A stretch of 64,000 nucleotides of DNA, taken from assembly GCF_900102915.1 (NCBI RefSeq), contig NZ_FNGG01000001.1:558001-622000 (forward strand), written 5' to 3'. The position numbers and the translations under genes are program-made. This document shows, in pieces, positions 62,052 through 64,000 of the stretch; positions within the stretch are counted from its first letter, which is position 1, and every line of letters begins with the position of its first letter. The stretch comes from Salinimicrobium catena. Lineage in GTDB: Bacteria > Bacteroidota > Bacteroidia > Flavobacteriales > Flavobacteriaceae. The notes under the pieces were generated by a model. The model searched no databases, was not told where the DNA came from, and saw nothing but the letters and a program-made list of their open reading frames with translations.

Positions 62052-63950
62052 TCAGTATGCGCGGTCGGTTTTGCCCTCATAAAAGTTCATAAAAGCCCTG
62101 TTAACCACACGGTTACCTCCAAATGTTGGATAGTTCCCCGTGAAGTACCAGTCGCCTAAATTGTGCGGACAAGCCTTGTGCAGATTTTCCACGGTCTGAT
62201 AAATGATCTTTACTTCGGCCTTCACGCTTTCCTCGCTTAACAGCTCGGCTATCTTGTCTGATATCTGCTCATCTGTAAAAGGGTCATAGATCTCTTTCAC
62301 GAAATTCTGAACTTCCCTGTCTTCAAGATCCACCTGTTTTTTACATTTTTCGTAGACTTCTTCTACTATATCATACTTTCCGTTCTCCTTCAGCAGTTCC
62401 AGTGCGGCCTGGAATGCCACCAGGTTTTCCAGCCTGGCCATGTCGATCCCGTAACAATCGGGATAACGGATCTGCGGTGCAGAAGAGACCACCACAATCT
62501 TTTTAGGATTAGTGCGGTCAAGCATTTTGATGATACTCTTCTTCAAGGTGGTACCTCGAACAATACTGTCATCTATGATCACCAGGTTGTCCTGCGGCTT
62601 CACTACTCCGTAAGTCACATCATACACATGGGCCACCAGGTCGTCCCGGCTACTGTCTTCGGTAATGAAAGTACGCAGCTTCGCATCTTTGATGGCAATT
62701 TTTTCGGTTCTAAGACGGTGTGCCAGGATCTCCTGAAGTCTTTCGTCTGTCAGCGTTTCCTTTTCAGCAAGGATGGCTTCGTTCTTTTGCTTGTTGAGTT
62801 CATCCTGGGCTGCTTCCACCATTCCGTAGAAAGAGGTTTCGGCAGTATTCGGAATAAAAGAGAATACCGTATTGATGGTATCGTGGTTTATGGCTTTCAA
62901 AACTTCCGGCATCAGGAATTTTCCGAGGTTCTTTCTCTCCTGGTAGATCTCTGCATCACTTCCGCGGGAAAAATAGATGCGCTCAAAAGAACAGGCTTTC
63001 CTTTCCAGTGGTTCAAGAATCTTTTTGATGCGCACTTCTCCGCTTTTCTTGGTGATGATGGCATGGCCCGGAGGCAATTCCTGAACATCCTCAAAGTTAA
63101 CGTTGAAGACGGTCTGGATCACCGGCCTTTCTGAAGCAACAACCACTACTTCGTCATCTTTATAATAATATGCAGGCCTTATTCCTGCAGGGTCACGCAA
63201 AACAAAGGAATCTCCGTGCCCAAGAAGCCCCGCCATGGCATAGCCGCCATCCCAGTTCTTAGAAGACTTTTTAAGGATCTTGGTGACGTTGAGCTGCTCT
63301 GCGATCATGGGAGAAGCTTCCACCTTGCTAAATCCCTGTTTTTTTAGTTTTTTATATAATTTTTCAACCTCATCATCCAAAAAGTGCCCGATCTTCTCCA
63401 TCACCGTTACTGTATCGGCTTTTTCCTTAGGATGCTGCCCTAATTCCACCAGGTTGTTGAAAAGCTGGTGAACGTTGGTCATGTTAAAGTTTCCGGCAAC
63501 GATGAGGTTCCTGTGCATCCAGTTGTTCTGACGAAGGAAGGGGTGGACGCTTTCCACACTGTTCTTCCCGAAGGTTCCGTAGCGAACGTGGCCCAGGAAC
63601 ACTTCTCCTATATATGGAATGTTCTTTTTTTGAAGGGCCACATCATTGGCATATTCGGGATGCTCCTTCATCTCTTCATTGATGCGGAAGTTGATCTGCG
63701 CGAAAATATCCTGAATGGGCTGGGCGGCATTTGACCTCACCCGGCTAATGTAGCGGTCGCCCGGCTGAGTATTGAGTTTGATGCTGGCAAAACCCGCACC
63801 GTCCTGTCCGCGGTTGTGCTGTTTCTCCATCATCAGGTACATTTTGTTCACCCCATAAAAAGCGGTCCCGTACTTCTCCTTATAATATTCGAGAGGTTTC
63901 AATAGCCTGATCTGGGCAATTCCACATTCGTGTTTTAAAGCGTCACTCAT
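62052..63950 (-). CDS. purF: Long-form amidophosphoribosyltransferase (PurF-like)
   Basis: This 632-residue protein has an N-terminal class II glutamine amidotransferase domain with the nucleophile Cys in HECGIAQIRL (residue 9, so an 8-residue lead would have to be removed), QHNRGQDGAGFASI and GHVRYGTFGKNSVESVHPF. The C-terminal PRPP-binding domain has VIIDDSIVRGTTLKKSII and VSSAPQIRYPDCYGIDM. It starts purine synthesis from PRPP. Ordinary PurF has about 500 residues; here an extra C-terminal region (about 530-632) and central insertions are present. This long type occurs in Bacteroidota, often beside a standard PurF. The TAAATTTG promoter lies at 63984-63991. Confidence 0.88.
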   Translation of the reverse strand: MSDALKHECGIAQIRLLKPLEYYKEKYGTAFYGVNKMYLMMEKQHNRGQDGAGFASIKLNTQPGDRYISRVRSNAAQPIQDIFAQINFRINEEMKEHPEYANDVALQKKNIPYIGEVFLGHVRYGTFGKNSVESVHPFLRQNNWMHRNLIVAGNFNMTNVHQLFNNLVELGQHPKEKADTVTVMEKIGHFLDDEVEKLYKKLKKQGFSKVEASPMIAEQLNVTKILKKSSKNWDGGYAMAGLLGHGDSFVLRDPAGIRPAYYYKDDEVVVVASERPVIQTVFNVNFEDVQELPPGHAIITKKSGEVRIKKILEPLERKACSFERIYFSRGSDAEIYQERKNLGKFLMPEVLKAINHDTINTVFSFIPNTAETSFYGMVEAAQDELNKQKNEAILAEKETLTDERLQEILAHRLRTEKIAIKDAKLRTFITEDSSRDDLVAHVYDVTYGVVKPQDNLVIIDDSIVRGTTLKKSIIKMLDRTNPKKIVVVSSAPQIRYPDCYGIDMARLENLVAFQAALELLKENGKYDIVEEVYEKCKKQVDLEDREVQNFVKEIYDPFTDEQISDKIAELLSEESVKAEVKIIYQTVENLHKACPHNLGDWYFTGNYPTFGGNRVVNRAFMNFYEGKTDRAY

Positions 63951-63983
63951 ATTATTTGTTCTTCCTTAGTTGAGGATATTATG

Positions 63984-63991
63984 CAAATTTA
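63984..63991 (-). promoter_or_regulatory. purF -7 element
   Basis: TAAATTTG on the minus strand, 34 bp before the purF start. Any -33 element would lie beyond the window edge. Confidence 0.55.
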
Positions 63992-64000
63992 GTCACAAAA

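Noticed and set aside
1-64000. Prophage, insertion sequence or integron
   Set aside because: No transposase, integrase, phage structural gene or array of attachment sites was seen; only short extragenic repeats and tRNA-end copies.

Overview
The window is chromosomal DNA from a member of the Bacteroidota, most likely a (marine) Flavobacteriaceae of the Gramella/Salegentibacter type. Evidence: a SusC/SusD polysaccharide-utilisation locus, FGly sulfatases, Bacteroidota promoters of the form TAnnTTTG instead of sigma-70 boxes, a Cys-free ribosomal protein L32 and thymidine kinase, and the DUF177-rpmF-fabH-accB-accC gene order. No prophage, transposase or CRISPR array was found. This rests on reading the sequence alone; no database search was made.

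Positions 1-23270 hold a polysaccharide-utilisation locus (PUL). Read on the minus strand it runs: membrane-spanning regulator (beta-propeller, Y_Y_Y, TM, coiled coil, LuxR-type HTH), SusC-type TonB porin, SusD lipoprotein, a double-LamG surface lipoprotein, two GH144-type endo-beta-1,2-glucanases, an alpha/beta esterase, GH3, GH43, GH3, sulfatase, and a second GH43 that leaves the window at base 1. A second sulfatase diverges from the regulator. GH144 plus GH3 points to a beta-1,2-glucan; the esterase, sulfatases and GH43s suggest a decorated or branched form. An 11-bp repeated box upstream of susC and a hairpin after the LamG gene are candidate control sites.

Positions 23284-25133 hold a GluR0-like ligand-gated potassium channel and two tiny secreted proteins with a shared Pro-rich/PI(D/N)DYL-TM-basic tail that resembles a C-terminal sorting signal. 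Positions 25130-41612 are mostly housekeeping: ribE, pdxA, the fatty-acid cluster (DUF177, rpmF, fabH, accB, accC), an FAD oxidoreductase-mtgA-GreA-like operon, a solo ABC ATPase, a prolyl oligopeptidase, asd, mscL, alr/tdk, a conserved unknown, and rsmI.

Positions 41730-54334 hold recJ, sodA, an AddA-like helicase-nuclease, kbl, an OmpA/TSP3 porin, an AddB-like nuclease and a hydrolase. Positions 54340-54700 hold tRNA-Ala(GGC) followed by tandem copies of its own 3' end plus terminator. Positions 54800-63950 hold a GNAT/MATE pair, an enoyl-CoA hydratase with two tiny membrane proteins, a 2OG oxygenase, queD, an mhqD/mhqO-like quinone-detoxification pair, lpxH and a long purF.

The most unusual non-coding signal is a small RNA of about 70 nt present twice (43571-43643 plus, 61872-61941 minus). 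The 42-nt body is identical in both copies, the terminator stems match but the loops differ, and each copy has a matching promoter element. Other non-coding structure includes the tRNA-Ala-derived 122-bp tandem repeat and two families of palindromic extragenic repeats (30815-30907 and 61510-61800).
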